Below are positions 22,905 to 34,246 of a DNA stretch of 64,000 nt, piece after piece. The stretch is taken from the NCBI GenBank assembly GCA_015501055.1, contig JADNYV010000073.1:62001-126000 (forward strand). Reading direction: 5' to 3'. A program made the translations under genes and the position numbers. The DNA is from Mucidula mucida (lineage: Eukaryota > Basidiomycota > Agaricomycetes > Agaricales > Physalacriaceae). Within the stretch, counting starts at the first letter, position 1. Each line of letters begins with the position of its first letter. The notes below the pieces were generated by a model that was given only the letters and a program-made list of their open reading frames with translations, did not search any database and had not been told where the DNA came from.

Positions 22905-24149
22905 ATGTCCGCGACGTTTGAAGACTACGGGCTCACTGAAGCCGATGTTCAGTCTATCTCTCGATAAACTTGCATCCTGTCATTCTGCTCGTCTTCTGCC
23001 ATGGCATTCACACCTGCATCTCCGCTGTTGCCTTGTATTATGACATCCTCCTTGTCTTCCTTGTATTGACTTTTCTGGTAGCTCAGAATGCTCAGTCTCA
23101 GCGGAAGCAAATTACCTTGGCCAGCCTTGTCGCCTTCTTTTGGTCAGCCAATACTGTTAGCATGGCTTTGCAATGGAAAATTGTCAGTGATGTCTTCATC
23201 AGCCACGGAGCATCACTGGAGGATGAGTTCGACTTTCACATTCATGGCGATACACCGGCCTCTCAGGCAATCAATATTGTGCGAGGGCTCAACACCTTTC
23301 TTGCGGACGTGACATTGGTGTGTACATTGACTTCACTGTCACTGGCGTTTGATTCAACCTTTGACTAGATTTGGCGCTGCTGGGTTATGTACGGTGGGAG
23401 TCTATTGGTTGTGGCTATACCCAGTCTATGCCTCGTCACCGAGACAGGTAAGTTTCATCACTCGAAAAGTGTTTCTCTCTCACCGTCCCGCGTAGTTAGT
23501 GTCATTATCGTCACTGTTCTCGATACCTTCCCCCATTCTAATGCTACTGGGATCAATTGGAGGTTGGTCTATTACTTGATGACCTTGATAACAAACGGTC
23601 TCTGCACTTTCCTCATCCTGTTCCGCATTGTGCGAATTAGTGGCGTGGGTGCAAGTTTCAAGACGTACCGCGGTATCATCGAGATTCTTGTCGAGTCAGC
23701 TGCGATATATTCAGCCATCTATATTGCTCTCCTTGTCACATATGCGTACGCGTCCTACACAAATCAGTTGGTCTTGAGCGCCTCTTCGTATCTTATGATG
23801 ATATCATACAGCATCACGGTGAGTGCTTCTTCACAGCGAAACGTTCTCTACTGTAGGGTGTAGCTCACAGTAGTGCACTCAGGGTATCGCACCGACTCTC
23901 ATCATTGCTCGCGTCATGGCCGGGCATTCGCGTCCAGACGATTCATGGACGCGTCCTTCTCTTCCTCACCTGCGGACTCCGATGCGGTCTATCGCGGAGT
24001 CTTTGAGGTTTGCCAGTGCTCCCAATCGTAGTACCGGCACGAGCGTAGACAACGATGTGGAACAGGCTGACGGAACGTCCTGGTCAGCATCTCACAACGC
24101 TGAAGGCAAGTCGTCCGAGGCGAAGGTTGAGATAAGGAGTCGTCGGTGA
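22905..24149 (+). pseudogene. Seven-helix membrane protein, copy D with one frameshift
   Basis: Nearly complete. MSATFEDYGLTEADVQSIS is followed by a stop because one C is missing at about 22,957; copy C has CTATCCTCTC where copy D has CTATCTCTC. Beyond this the exons are open: HPVILLVFCHGIHTCISAV, KQITLASLVAFFWSANTV, GLNTFLADVTLV, IWRCWVMYGGSLLVVAIPS, NGLCTFLILFRIVRISGVG, YRGIIEILVESAA. The final exon at about 23,882 is GIAPTLIIARVMAGHSRPDDSW, with a tail ending AKVEIRSRR. A single-base sequencing error would make it a fourth gene, so the pseudogene call is provisional. Confidence 0.65.
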
Positions 24150-24513
24150 AACCAATTTTTGGTGGCAATCTGGCAACTGGAAGTTTTCTATTATCCTAAT
24201 ATTCACATATGTATTTGCCTTCGTTTGTGTTGATTCCTTCCTTTATTCGTTTGCTACTATTTTTACGTAGACCCAGAATGGCGCCACGCCCGAGGATTCC
24301 GGAAAGGTGCTGTATCGCTCACAACCCGATCCTCCTGCTCTCGTTCCGACCATTAACAGAATATCAATCAGATTCAAATTTTCATAACTAGTCAAGTTGA
24401 AGTAAACATTATAGGTACAAATGTATCTAGGAGTCAAGAGCATCATAGTAGGTAGGTAGAGAGACCATAGTAGAAAGGAGGAGCATATAAAACACACGCA
24501 TGTACGGAAAGCA
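24150..24513. other. Convergent intergenic region
   Basis: The region separates copy D from a minus-strand gene and contains only 3' flanks. It has no motifs. Confidence 0.45.
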
Positions 24514-25166
24514 TTACAACGCAAAATCCGATGGCATCCTGCCCAGCTTCTCGGTAACAGCCCAAAACGGGACCGTCTCTTGTCTGGAAAGACTGGAGGT
24601 CAGAGCGTGTCTGGCGACATAGTCGGGTACGGGCTGGCGCTGCTGATCAGGAGGAGCTACAGCGGAATTGTTGAAGATGTGTGAGGAAAACGAGTTGGCA
24701 GGTGGTTGTTGTTGTTGAAAGGAAGACGAGGATGAGGATGAGGACGAGAGGTGAAAGTTGAGTGGCGTAAGCGCCATAGCCACTTCGCGTTCATCTTCCT
24801 CTGTCTCTGCTGATGAACCTCGTCGTCGGATGGGTGATTCCACGGGAGTGTTGTGGCGGCGGCGGCGGGGAGGCGCGCGCGTGGGGGCTTTGTGCCCGGA
24901 AGGACGCGTCGGGGTCCGAGGGGCGGAGGAGGCTGAATTCGTGTTTAATAAAAAGAAAAAGGTGAAGGAGGACATATACATTTGACTGCCTTGGGTTTCT
25001 TCTGGCTCTTCAAGACCTTGTCGAGTCTAGTCTGTCGAGTAACGGCGACTTTGGACTTTCCCTTTCTAGCGGTCTGCTTCTTGCCACGGGGTTTCTTGGT
25101 CGGGGGTGGGGGTGGGGGTGGGGGTTCAGAGGCTTGGAGGGCGCGTGCTTGTGAGCGGGTGAACAT
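24514..25166 (-). CDS. Small basic, low-complexity protein, probably nuclear
   Basis: Unrecognised family. Two exons are joined by an intron whose donor is T|GTATATG (about 24,968) and whose acceptor precedes SSAPRTPTRPSG. The first exon reads MFTRSQARALQ, an eight-proline run, then a lysine/arginine-rich stretch (KKPRGKKQTARKGK) that could be a nuclear signal or DNA contact. The second exon has RRRRHNTPVESP, a serine run followed by QQQQ, and a conserved-looking end PFWAVTEKLGRMPSDFAL. An upstream ATG at 25,214 is rejected: a TATATATAAAG box on this strand lies at about 25,230-25,240, too close to it but properly spaced from 25,166. Low complexity makes homology weak, but splicing and promoter placement support a real gene. 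Confidence 0.6.
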
Positions 25167-25798
25167 TGGTAGGAAGAAGGAAGGAAGGTGATGTTGTTGG
25201 ATGAAAGACCCCATTCATGCGATGCGCCCTTTATATATATAGTGATCATGGTCTTTGTCTTGCCAAAAATCACCGGGGCCAGTAGTCCTTGGGCCGTGTA
25301 CATTGTATCATATTCCATGGTCTTTGACATGATCAAAGCGAAAGCAAAGACGCGTGTCCGGGGGATTATTGATACACCGGGTTTTGGATCATCATCATCA
25401 ATCACTTGGCAGCTACAGTACGACAACTACCCTTCACTTCACCGACAAGCCAATCTCGCAGCAGCAATACACCACAAAAATTGTTGCGCCTCCTCCGGTA
25501 GAGCTTAGGGGAAGCTCAACAAACGGAAAAACCAGGATCATGACCCCTCAGGCATAGATCCCGTCTCGGTATATTGCTCATGTCCATGGAGCTGTACCGC
25601 TATGTGCTTGCTCTCTGTCATTGATGTTTCTCGCTCAAAAGGAGCATAGCCAATCATTCACTAGATATCTTCTACAAATAAGTGTTCGCTATTGGCGAGA
25701 AGCATTTCGTAGCTAATGAATGCTCGATACAGACAAGAAGGGAAAAGAACTAATTCTACGAGTTCGTTGTATCATGAAAGACATCTCTGTATTTCCTC
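25167..25798. other. Gene-free stretch
   Basis: It begins with the promoter of the minus-strand gene to its left (TATA box near 25,235). Nothing else is recognised. It ends at the 3' end of the cupredoxin gene. Confidence 0.45.
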
Positions 25799-26748
25799 TC
25801 ACATCAGAGCCATACCAACAACAGCAGCTCCCACTCCCAACCACAAACTCGCTTGATTCCCTAGCGCGGAATCCGGTGTATTCGTACTGGTCGCAGAAGA
25901 AGACCCGCCGCTCGACGTCGCACTACCACTGGCACCTGAGCCACCCGGAGACGTCGCCGTAACAGCCGGGGTCCCAGCCAACACAGCGCCATCGGTAATC
26001 GGACCTGGAACCGTCGACGCCGACGCACCGCTCCCAACGAGAGCACCAACTCCTTGCTACAAGCAAAAATCCCTCTGTTAGAGAAGATTCGAAGAATGAG
26101 AAAATCACATACCCCAGGCGTCCCCGTGAACCCGTGCGCATTGCTTTGGAAAGCCTGGAAGGAGTTGCTACCCGATGCAGGAGGGTTGATGGCCCCGACC
26201 ATGCCCGCGATGCAGTGTGGGGAGGGTATGAGTTGTTTGCAGAAGAACCAGAGCGCTGGGAAAAAAAGGTGGTGTGTTTTTAGACTTGGGACTTGGAAAA
26301 GAGGAAGAGGAAGAGAGCCATACGCGTCGAGGCATCTGTGATAGTCAGATTCCACACAGGCGTTTCGCCTACGCCGTTCTCGGGTATGAAGACCCAGCCC
26401 GAGTCGAAGCCGCCGTCCATGGGGTCGCATGGGTCGGAGAAGGTGGATTGGGTGATGGAGTGGTTTCCTGGGCTATGGACGACAGGGCGTCAGCTCGAAG
26501 GGAAGGGAAAGGAAAAGAAAGGTCGACGAACGCTCCAGTGAATTGGAACATGACGATGTCGCCTTCACTCCCATTGACGCTGGGTGGGATGAACTGGAAT
26601 ATGCCTCCATCTGTTGTCGCTTCTCCGCCGACTTTTACTGTGATCTGGGAAGGAGTGAGTACATGTACTAGTAGGCGAATTGAAGTTTTACCGTGTTCTG
26701 AGCATATGCCACAGTGGCCAAGAGTAGGAAGGTTAAGCCTGAGCGCAT
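25799..26748 (-). CDS. GPI-anchored serine-rich cupredoxin-like extracellular protein
   Basis: The signal peptide is MRSGLTFLLLATVAYAQ. A plastocyanin-like domain follows: TITVKVGGE, then FQFIPPSVNGSEGDIVMFQF, PGNHSITQSTF and CDPMDGGFDSGW. The copper-site strand is LWFFCKQ...HCIAGMVGAINPP, with the His...Cys..His...Met ligand arrangement. A serine/alanine/threonine-rich stalk (residues about 160-225) leads to a hydrophobic GPI-type tail, SLWLGVGAAVVGMALM. Three introns join in phase. These fungal proteins are usually cell-wall bound; their role, whether copper binding or adhesion, is not settled. The start at 26,748 is chosen because it gives the signal peptide. Confidence 0.88.
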
Positions 26749-27588
26749 GATTCGTGACAGGTTGTAGTAGGCACTGTTTGTATTAAGCAACCCATTAGAC
26801 ACCTCGCTTTTATGGCGCGAGACAATTCCGCGGCGTCTTCATTAACGTGTGTGCCGGCTCCATCTGCGCTTGGTAAGTCTCTTCACACGGAAATAGACAA
26901 TACTCACACAAAGCAAGTTTCACTAGGGCGCTTTGGGATGGAATATCCCACCGACGTACGTTCAGCTTAATATAAACGCTAGACGAGGCTGTGAATTCCC
27001 AAGGGCGCCAACTTACCATAACGGTCATGGGTCGATAGAAGGCTATATCCGACTATGAACGGCCTTTTTATGACCAGGTGTGTACGGTATGGCGGCTGCA
27101 TGGTCGACTGCGGAAAGCAGTTAAGCTGACAGAAGCCGTGGAGGACGTCGTTTTCGGATTCCACGCTTCAGGTAGCAAGCATCTTTGCTGAGAGAACGTT
27201 GAAAAGCAAAAATACGGTCATGGACATCTCGGGGCGGTGTTCAAGGTGATGGGTCATAGCCGCTGACGTCCAGTAGATAATGAATGTTCTGAATCAGAAG
27301 AGCATATAATACTCAGCACCTCACTTGAACAGACGAAGGACCAGCAAAGGAGGGAATTTGAAACTAGTAATGGGGTCCAGACCTTTCGGGAGAGTCCGCG
27401 GATACCATCCATCGTCGGCCAGCCGAGACTGCGCGCCTACGAGCCTATCGTCCCCCCAACTCTCAAGTCTGGATGTATCGCGAATTGGAAGTGGGATGGG
27501 CGCTTCTTATAAAGAGGCTGGTGGACGGTTGTCAGAGACCCAACACCACATAAGCATCATCAGCGCAATAACAAACCTCACCTCTATC
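26749..27588. other. Divergent intergenic region
   Basis: It is the promoter zone for the cupredoxin gene on the left and a tiny gene on the right. A TATA-like TTATAAAGAGG at about 27,508 lies some 80 bases before the next ATG. No other gene is visible. Confidence 0.45.
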
Positions 27589-27874
27589 ATGTACTACACA
27601 CTCGTCGCCAGCCGCAACGTGCGTACAATTCTTCCGTGCCCGATTTTCGTGCGCTGATTTTTTGATGATATATCATATAGACCTTTGCCGTGTGGGTGTC
27701 AATACAGACTGCGCTCGCGACCTTCGTTGTCGTGAGGAATGCACCACAGTAAGTTTCGTACTACAGAATTAGCATGGGAGATGAGTTTGCTGACTTTTGA
27801 ATAGAACTTTTGAACTCACATCACCCATACGGTCCCGCTTGGAACAGATGAGGTCGAGGACGATGACCCATTAG
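27589..27874 (+). CDS. Tiny intron-containing gene, MYYTL family, copy 1
   Basis: Unknown function. Exon 1 encodes only MYYTLVASRN (27,589-27,618). The second exon, 27,681-27,748, gives TFAVWVSIQTALATFVVVRN, a single hydrophobic helix. The predicted third exon begins at 27,805 and would end at 27,874. Introns are 62 and 56 bases, with GTGCGT and GTAAGT donors. The same architecture recurs at 37,679-37,970 with MYYTLYAYRN and ALAVWASAAVAFAGIAVYP, so the first two exons are well supported. The third exon's frame is uncertain: the other frame shows VPLGTDEVEDD, which resembles VPLTGTKSETT in the second copy. It looks like a one-helix membrane microprotein. Confidence 0.55.
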
Positions 27875-28063
27875 AAGGCATAGATGTGCAGGTGTACGAT
27901 TAGACCATTGCGGTGTATTCTGAGAGCGAAGTGTACGAGTATAATATGAAGAGATGACGACTCTGCCCCGATACGGGAGTAAATTGACCTCAAAGGAATC
28001 TGATAGCGGCTCGCTCTTTGACAAGAGCCAGTTGATGCCGACGAGTTGAGTGTCTTCGTAGAG

Positions 28064-28815
28064 CTACTCGAGTATGACGCGCAACTGAGACGATGATGGC
28101 AGGAAAAAGTTGCACAGCCACCGCCACGCTCTTTCGATTTTTCTTTGGCACTTGCTTACTACTTCTTGTCTTGCGGGTCTATAACTCGCGTCGTCCTCCT
28201 TCTCAATTCGCTTCTTGTTCCGGAAATCAAGAACGAGCCCTCTGATAACAGCTTCTGGAACAGGCGGTTCCGTCCAGTTTCTAAATTCTGTACTTGCGCC
28301 TGACTGTGCCGCCCCGCATCTTAGAATCAGGCCATACGTTAGTGTTGGCCATCTTTCTCCTGCGTATTCCCAAGTTTCCTTTGCTATCTCCCACACAATT
28401 TCGTGTACGCCGTCTTCGCATTCGAGTTGAATCTGTTCCATCGACTCAGTGACTGCACAATCCGGACAGATGGCGAGATGTTCTTTACCTTCCATCCTCG
28501 TGAAGAAAGCACCTGCAGCGTGTGCTTCGTGTACTCCCCGCCATCGAAACATTTGGCTCTTCTTACTCGTGTTTATTCCTCGCATTGACGCCCAGGCGCC
28601 GTTCCGTTGATCTCCTTGATCGCAAATCTGATCCTATCCAAATTGTCCTCGGTGGCTTTTCTCTTTTTAACATCTGTCATCCGGCGAAGTTTTCTGTAGG
28701 CTCTTTCGACTTTCCCATCATCATAATTGCAACGTCGCGTCGCATCGCTTTCACTGCCATTTCCGCCTCTTGGCTTACACCATATGGGAAGAGGGAGAGC
28801 TCTCATCTTCAAAAG
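28064..28815 (-). mobile_element. 5'-truncated LINE remnant (region after the RNase H domain)
   Basis: Two overlapping minus-strand frames are fragments of one protein. The first contains KKRKATEDNLDRIRFAIKEI. The second, after a frameshift near 28,590, contains GINTSKKSQMFRWRGVHEAH and GKEHLAICPDCAVTESMEQI, then QLEC. The CPxC...TESMEhI...C pattern is the zinc-knuckle-like segment after RNase H in basidiomycete Tad1-like LINE polyproteins. Only the 3' portion remains, as expected from incomplete reverse transcription. No reverse transcriptase domain is nearby. Confidence 0.7.
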
Positions 28816-29280
28816 CCCCGACTGCCTGTGCGACCCGGCAAGCTTCCCTGAACCTTTGCCGATCTTTGGCCTTTGCTCAGCTCGATGAAAAGGCGACGCT
28901 ATAACGACGTGTTTTCAATTCAGGAGAGTCTATCATAGGAGAGCTTCGCGGTCCATGCACAGGTCCTCGCCGTACGCATGGTCCCTCGTCTACTTTTTAT
29001 TTGGCTGACCTCCCTTGATTTGTACAGAACCTGAACAAGAGCCGCTTACAATTCTGGAAAGCTTCTGATGGACGAACAAGACCATTTGATGTTGACGCCC
29101 GAAAAGGCAACCTAGGCTTGCGTTTCTATTGTTCGCCCAATCCACACGAATCCACAAAACAAGCCCTCCCAAAATGGCACAAAGGCCTGAGCGCATGATG
29201 CTATTGTTCTTTTTCATTATAAGGCGCCTCGGCATGATGCGATCGCATCTTTACGACAACCACCCTCCGCACACACTACC
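28816..29280. other. Gene-free stretch
   Basis: It holds the promoter of the following large gene and possibly eroded LINE sequence. Nothing else is recognised. Confidence 0.4.
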
Positions 29281-32200
29281 ATGGACGCCTCACGCGCGAT
29301 AACCCGTGAAGAATTCTGCGATTTGGAGGAATCACTCCTAATCGATATCGCCACTGTATGTTTCTCGCTCTTCTCCCAACGAATGCTGATCACTGTGAAT
29401 AGGCCCACAATTTGCCCGTACTCCGCTGCCCTGGTGGCTCAGTCGACTACCATGAATTCCAGAACCTACTATTCCCAGACGACGCGGATTATATGGACCT
29501 TCCAGAGTTCCTGTCCTGGCATGAAGACGGCTATCTTGTTCGGAATGGCATCCAACGCAAGCCGATAGCGCCACCATCCATTTTGGAATCATTTCCAGAC
29601 GAAGACCCCTCCGACGACGATGAACAATCCGTTTCCGACGACGACGCCCCTCCCTCTCCTCCTTGCATCACCGATGCGGTGACATGGCGTGAGGCGCAAG
29701 CCGACGTGAAGAAGCAGAGAGATTTACGGGATGCAGAGCAGGGAGAACTCCTCGCATTAGAGGCTCGCGTTTCAACGCGTTCTCTGGCGGCGATGTGGGA
29801 CCTCGGAAAGCTGAAGAAGTCTGGCAAGAAGTTGATGGGAGCCATCAGAAGATACGGTGGTGCCGCAACGTTGAAGGCAATTGTGGAAAGAGCGCAGCAG
29901 GACGTTAGAGATCAACTCCCGTACGATTCGGATGATGACGTTTTTGGGAGCAGTTCTTCGGATGAGGAAGACGACGATGGACCGCCACCGCCACCGCCAC
30001 CGCCACCGCCTGGGCCTGGTGATGGCCACAATCATAAGGATGATGACGACGACAACGAGGACGACGATCAGCCTCCCCATCGCCCCATTGCACCCCGCCT
30101 CATCTTCCCGGCACCCGCCGCGCCAGCGCCAGAAGCTCCCGCATTCAATATGACCGATTTTTTCAATAGTTTCCGAGGGCCATCCCCTCCCGCACCATCG
30201 TGGCCTTACCGTGACCATTCACCGGGTAGCTATCCTCCACCTCGACACGCGCCGGAAAATTATTTTGATGTTACCGCACCGGAGCGTCGGACGACTTTGC
30301 ATGAGCTACTGGGATGGGGAAGCGCTTCCGCATCTACGTATGCGCCGGAAACCCGTTTGTATGCTCCCGCCGCGAGGCCAGCGCAGAATACTTTGTTGGC
30401 GGGTTTGCTGCAGGCGGTGGAAGCGCAAAGGTCTGCTACGCCGGGTCCTAGCGGTCTCCCGTCACCACCTCCTGAGCCTTTCCATGTAGGGCACAGGGAG
30501 GCAGACGAAGTTGAAGAAGGCCTCGAGGTTGACCCGGAGGAATACGTTTTTCTTCATGGGGCGCAGTATCATGTTCCACCTCCACGAGCACCGTATGTCC
30601 CGCCGGAAGATGAGGAGGAGGATGATCTGTATGCGAGCGTTTCGCCCGAGGAACGAGCGAGTGGTAGTGTTATCCCTCGACACTTTGCGCCATTGGTTGA
30701 CGAGGATGATGATCTCTATGCGCCAATCGCTTCGCACGAGGAACCAGCGGGTACTATTATACCTCCGCCATTGCTTGACGATGACGATGATCTCTACGCG
30801 ACTCACCAACCAATCGCTTCGAGTTCTGGTCCGGGAGATGTACATCCGTCTTCAATCGACGACGAAGATGACCTCTACGTGACTCACCAACCAATCGCTT
30901 CGAGTTCTGGTCTAGGAGATATGCATGTGTCTTCAGTCGACGACGAAGATGATCTCTACGTGACCCGCGATCCCGCTCCCGCTCCTGTTACTTCCCATTC
31001 AGCTCTGCAATCCGCACCTGCAGTCGATGATGACGACGATCTCTACGCTACCAGTGATCGCGTCACCGCTCCTGTCGCTTCAACCTCCGATGCAGCAGAG
31101 TCTGTGCTATTGCGTCCAGTAGTCTCTGAAGTTCCGTCATCCACTCCGCCAATCGCTTCGACCTCGGAGTTGCCTAGCGATATCCCTGGCCTGGGTAGCC
31201 TGGAACAACCCCCAAGCACCTCAATTCACGACGAGGCTAACGACGACGATTTGCCCCCCGCGCAACGGACCCGAAGGCAGGAACTTCGTGCTCTTATCCG
31301 TGTTTGGGAGAGGCAGGCGCGCTTACACCCGTCCTGGGTACGCCCACCGGCGCGCATTGTGCTTGATCCGCCGTGAGTCCTTTTCGCATGGCTTTGCATC
31401 ATGCGCGTTGTTTAATCTTGTACAGGCAAATCCTCGTAGAACGATTTGGTGTGAAGAAAGGCTCTGAATTTTCCCCCGAGATGCAGAGGAGGGTAGCTGA
31501 AATTGTGGATTTACAACTGTGAGTGGATGTTCTTTTTTTGTTTTGCCTTGGGTGTTAATAATATATCAGTGGTACGGAGCACGATGAGCAGGCTCGGAAC
31601 ATGATTGAGTTGATATGGTTTGTGTCTCCCTTGTGATCTTGTAGATGCATTCTCATATTTTTCTTAGTGCCGATTTACAAGCACAGCAAGACAGATGGGA
31701 AGAACGTATGACGTGAGCTGCATTTCTCTATTTGCGATACAAGCATCCTCACACTACTCCAAAGACGTAGACATCGTTTGAGAAGACAGACACGGCCACC
31801 CCAGCGTCAGGCGACACCTGGACCTTCGCGTCCTCGACCTTCTCCCGCGCCTTCTTCCAGAATGATGAAAATCGATAGCAGAGGTATCAGATACTCCCCG
31901 TTTCCAAGCCCTGCATCTCGAAAGAGACCCCGCGATGAGGGCGAGGCAGCCGACTCTGAGTCTGTATCTGCCAAACGGATGCGGAACTTGTCGGCGTCAG
32001 CGTTTTCAACTCTGCCTCCCTCTGCTGCGCACACTTCGTTGTCGGCTCCTCCGATGGCTGCCAATCGCAAACGCGCGAGGGAAGATGACGACGATGATGA
32101 TGGTGTTGAGGACACACCGCGTGAAGGTGTACGGTCTGGCTTGTGGTCGTGGATCAGCTCGCCTTTCCGGTCCATGCCTCCTCCGCCCCCACCTCCTGCG

Positions 32201-32632
32201 CCTCGTGCACCATCCCCGCCCGCCACTGTTTCGCGTAGTCCCACGCCCATTGCACACCCGTTTGTCTGGCCACCGCCTCGGCGCCGTAAATACGAGCCCA
32301 GTGCTGGATCTTCTTCCACGGCCATTCCCTACACGCCCTTACCCCCGGCGGAGAGTGAGAGGAGAGGGCCGGTTTTTGATGAGGAGGTGAAGGTTCCGAA
32401 GAAGTATGGGGTGAAGGATTATCGACGGGCGCCGAAGAGGACGAGGAGTGTAGAGGGTGTGAGGTTGCCGCAGAGGGGGTTTAATCCGGCGTTGAATGCG
32501 TTTACTTTCATCATGCCGTCTGCGCCTGTTGCTCCGCCACCAGCGCCGGCGCCGCCTGTGCTGCCGAGTGTCCAGCTTCCGCCTCCCCCGGCCGCTGCGC
32601 CTGCCCCGCCCCCGCTCCTGCGCCGCGTCTAA
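29281..32632 (+). CDS. Large acidic/proline-rich intrinsically disordered protein with DLY repeats
   Basis: Unrecognised family, roughly 1,000 residues. Exon 1 encodes MDASRAITREEFCDLEESLL. After a 49-base intron the main exon continues AHNLPVLRCPGG. It has acidic runs, two polyproline runs, and at about 30,600-31,060 six copies of an acidic (D/E)DLY(A/V) motif. A helical segment RRQELRALIRVWERQARLHP ends this exon. Three short exons encode QILVERFGVKKGSEFSPEMQ, GTEHDEQARNMIELIC and ADLQAQQDRWEERMT. The last exon is arginine- and proline-rich with two nuclear-signal-like stretches (SRKRPRDEGE, NRKRARED) and ends PPPLLRRV. All five introns join in phase, which strongly supports one gene rather than two. 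A nuclear scaffold is plausible, but function is unknown. Confidence 0.75.
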
Positions 32633-33113
32633 ATGCTTTGAGATTGCGATTTCCTATTCCTGATGATGAGGAGTCGAGTGATGATGAGAGGAGAAATGAT
32701 TTTTTTGTCTGTATGTAGATGTACACTGTATTTTTTATTTGTCTAGATGTACAGCACGTTTGTATTTTTGGTTTTGGTATTTATTCGCGCTTGCTTTGTG
32801 GTTTCTGTTTGGAGAGCCCTTTTCATCTGTCCGTAGGACATTTGTTTGTCAAATTCAATCTGGGGTGGCGGGGCGTGGTGTATCTGGCACACGCTCAAAT
32901 GGTTGTCTTCGGAAGAAAAGATAGAGCTAATATAAACCTCATATGTCATCGTCCTGAACTTGCACACTACTTGTGAACTCGTTTCTCTCTGACGTCGAGT
33001 TGAGCACAATGGGCTTTTTTGATGGTCCTTGATGATCACGACCATGCCATGCGGCATCTATAGACCACTTTATTGTGTACTACAACAGCCGCAAAAGTTG
33101 CAACGTACGAATA
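32633..33113. other. Intergenic region with duplicated promoter of kinase-like copy 1
   Basis: The last 100 bases or so, including GGCATCTATAGACC at about 33,052, match the sequences before kinase-like copies at 47.1 and 51.2 kb. No separate gene is seen. Confidence 0.45.
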
Positions 33114-33991
33114 ATGACTCGAGCTTCGAGGCCAACGCGTTTGGAGGAGACACTTTCCTTCGTTCCTCCGAGTCGCTTTCCAGTACGAGTACCCGGCTAC
33201 TCTCCCCCCGACCCGCTCCTTCGTTTTCACGATACACGTCTGGACGGAAATCTCATCTGTGTCCTTCCGTCCCTACTTACGGATATACTCGATTCTGTCG
33301 ATACCCTGTTCCCAAAGGAGTCCCATTCTAGATATGCGACGGAACGTTCTACTTCGACGAACGTATCTACAACCACAGTTTCAAGGGGAGCGATGTCGCG
33401 CAAGTGTATAACAACGGCGTCGCACGCTCGGCTTGCCAGATTGCTTCGAGCGTTCTCATCCACCCCGACGAACCCTCAGAGGCCCGAACGATACTCTGGA
33501 CTGAAAGCCCGCATATATATAACGTGGACGATCCACCTTTTTTCGAGGAGAATATCGTTCTCCGCATGTGAGATTCCACAGAGGGGCGAATCGGAAGCTT
33601 TTCCCCAGATGACAGAGAACGTATTCTCAGTATCCAGGAAAACTTCCCTGTCATCGCGCTTGGTGTATTTTTGTGTCCGAACGCTCGATGGTGTTTAGAG
33701 GAAATGGAGCAATTTGCGTATTCCCTTGACACTGAGCCGCGTGTAAAGGGGTTTCCTTGGACTAACAATACCGACACAACGACGGGTCCTTCGGAGCCTC
33801 TTGTTGTACGACCGCCTGATGCAGATCATCCACTTTGGCGCATTCCTCATATGCCGCCTCCTAAACCTCTCAATTCGCTCAATGGCGAATTTGTCGATAA
33901 AGATCCCATCATTGGTTCTGGCGATGTTCGGTCTGACATTTACGAGCATATTAAAAACCCTTCTGCTGTTCAGTCTCCGAGTCGGAAGTAA
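33114..33991 (+). pseudogene. Protein-kinase-like gene, internally deleted copy 1
   Basis: The start MTRASRPTRLEETLSFVPPS is shared with copies at 47.1 kb (minus) and 51.2 kb. The frame holds to FPKESHSRYA, then a base is missing (about 33,333) and the protein shifts. Later pieces appear in another frame, e.g. CPNARWCLEEMEQFAYS and PSEPLVVRPPDADHPLWRIP. At about 33,885 the sequence jumps from PLNSLN directly to GEFVDKDPIIGSGDV, the last part of the kinase-like domain. The whole catalytic region, with HRDLRSWN and DFD, is absent. It ends IKNPSAVQSPSRK. It cannot encode a kinase. Confidence 0.85.
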
Positions 33992-34246
33992 CTGTCTGCT
34001 GGTAGCCTCAAATTCTGCAGAATCTTGTACGATGTAGAACGGTCAATCAATCCTGTACCCATATGAAAGATCTATCCATTTGCTCACGATCTCAACGCTC
34101 ACAATCAAAACAAACTCGATACTACTACGTACGAGGATACTACAAGGACAGAACTTGAAACTGAAATTGTATGTGGACGCCGTTCTATATCAAACGTCAA
34201 CTGCTGCAGGCTTAGAAAGCCTCGCCGATAATGCACGTCGAACTTC

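Noticed and set aside
11017..24149. Seven-helix genes as Ste3-type pheromone receptors of a mating-type locus
   Set aside because: The sequence words (FCHGIHTC, GIAPTLIIARV) belong to a different mushroom family. No pheromone precursor with a CaaX end or homeodomain gene is seen nearby.
28990..29235. Minus-strand 81-codon frame as part of the LINE
   Set aside because: It has no reverse transcriptase or RNase H motif and is separated from the recognisable remnant.
29531..30218. Minus-strand frames opposite the disordered-protein gene
   Set aside because: They are antisense shadows of a low-complexity GA/CC-rich exon; the sense gene has five in-phase introns.
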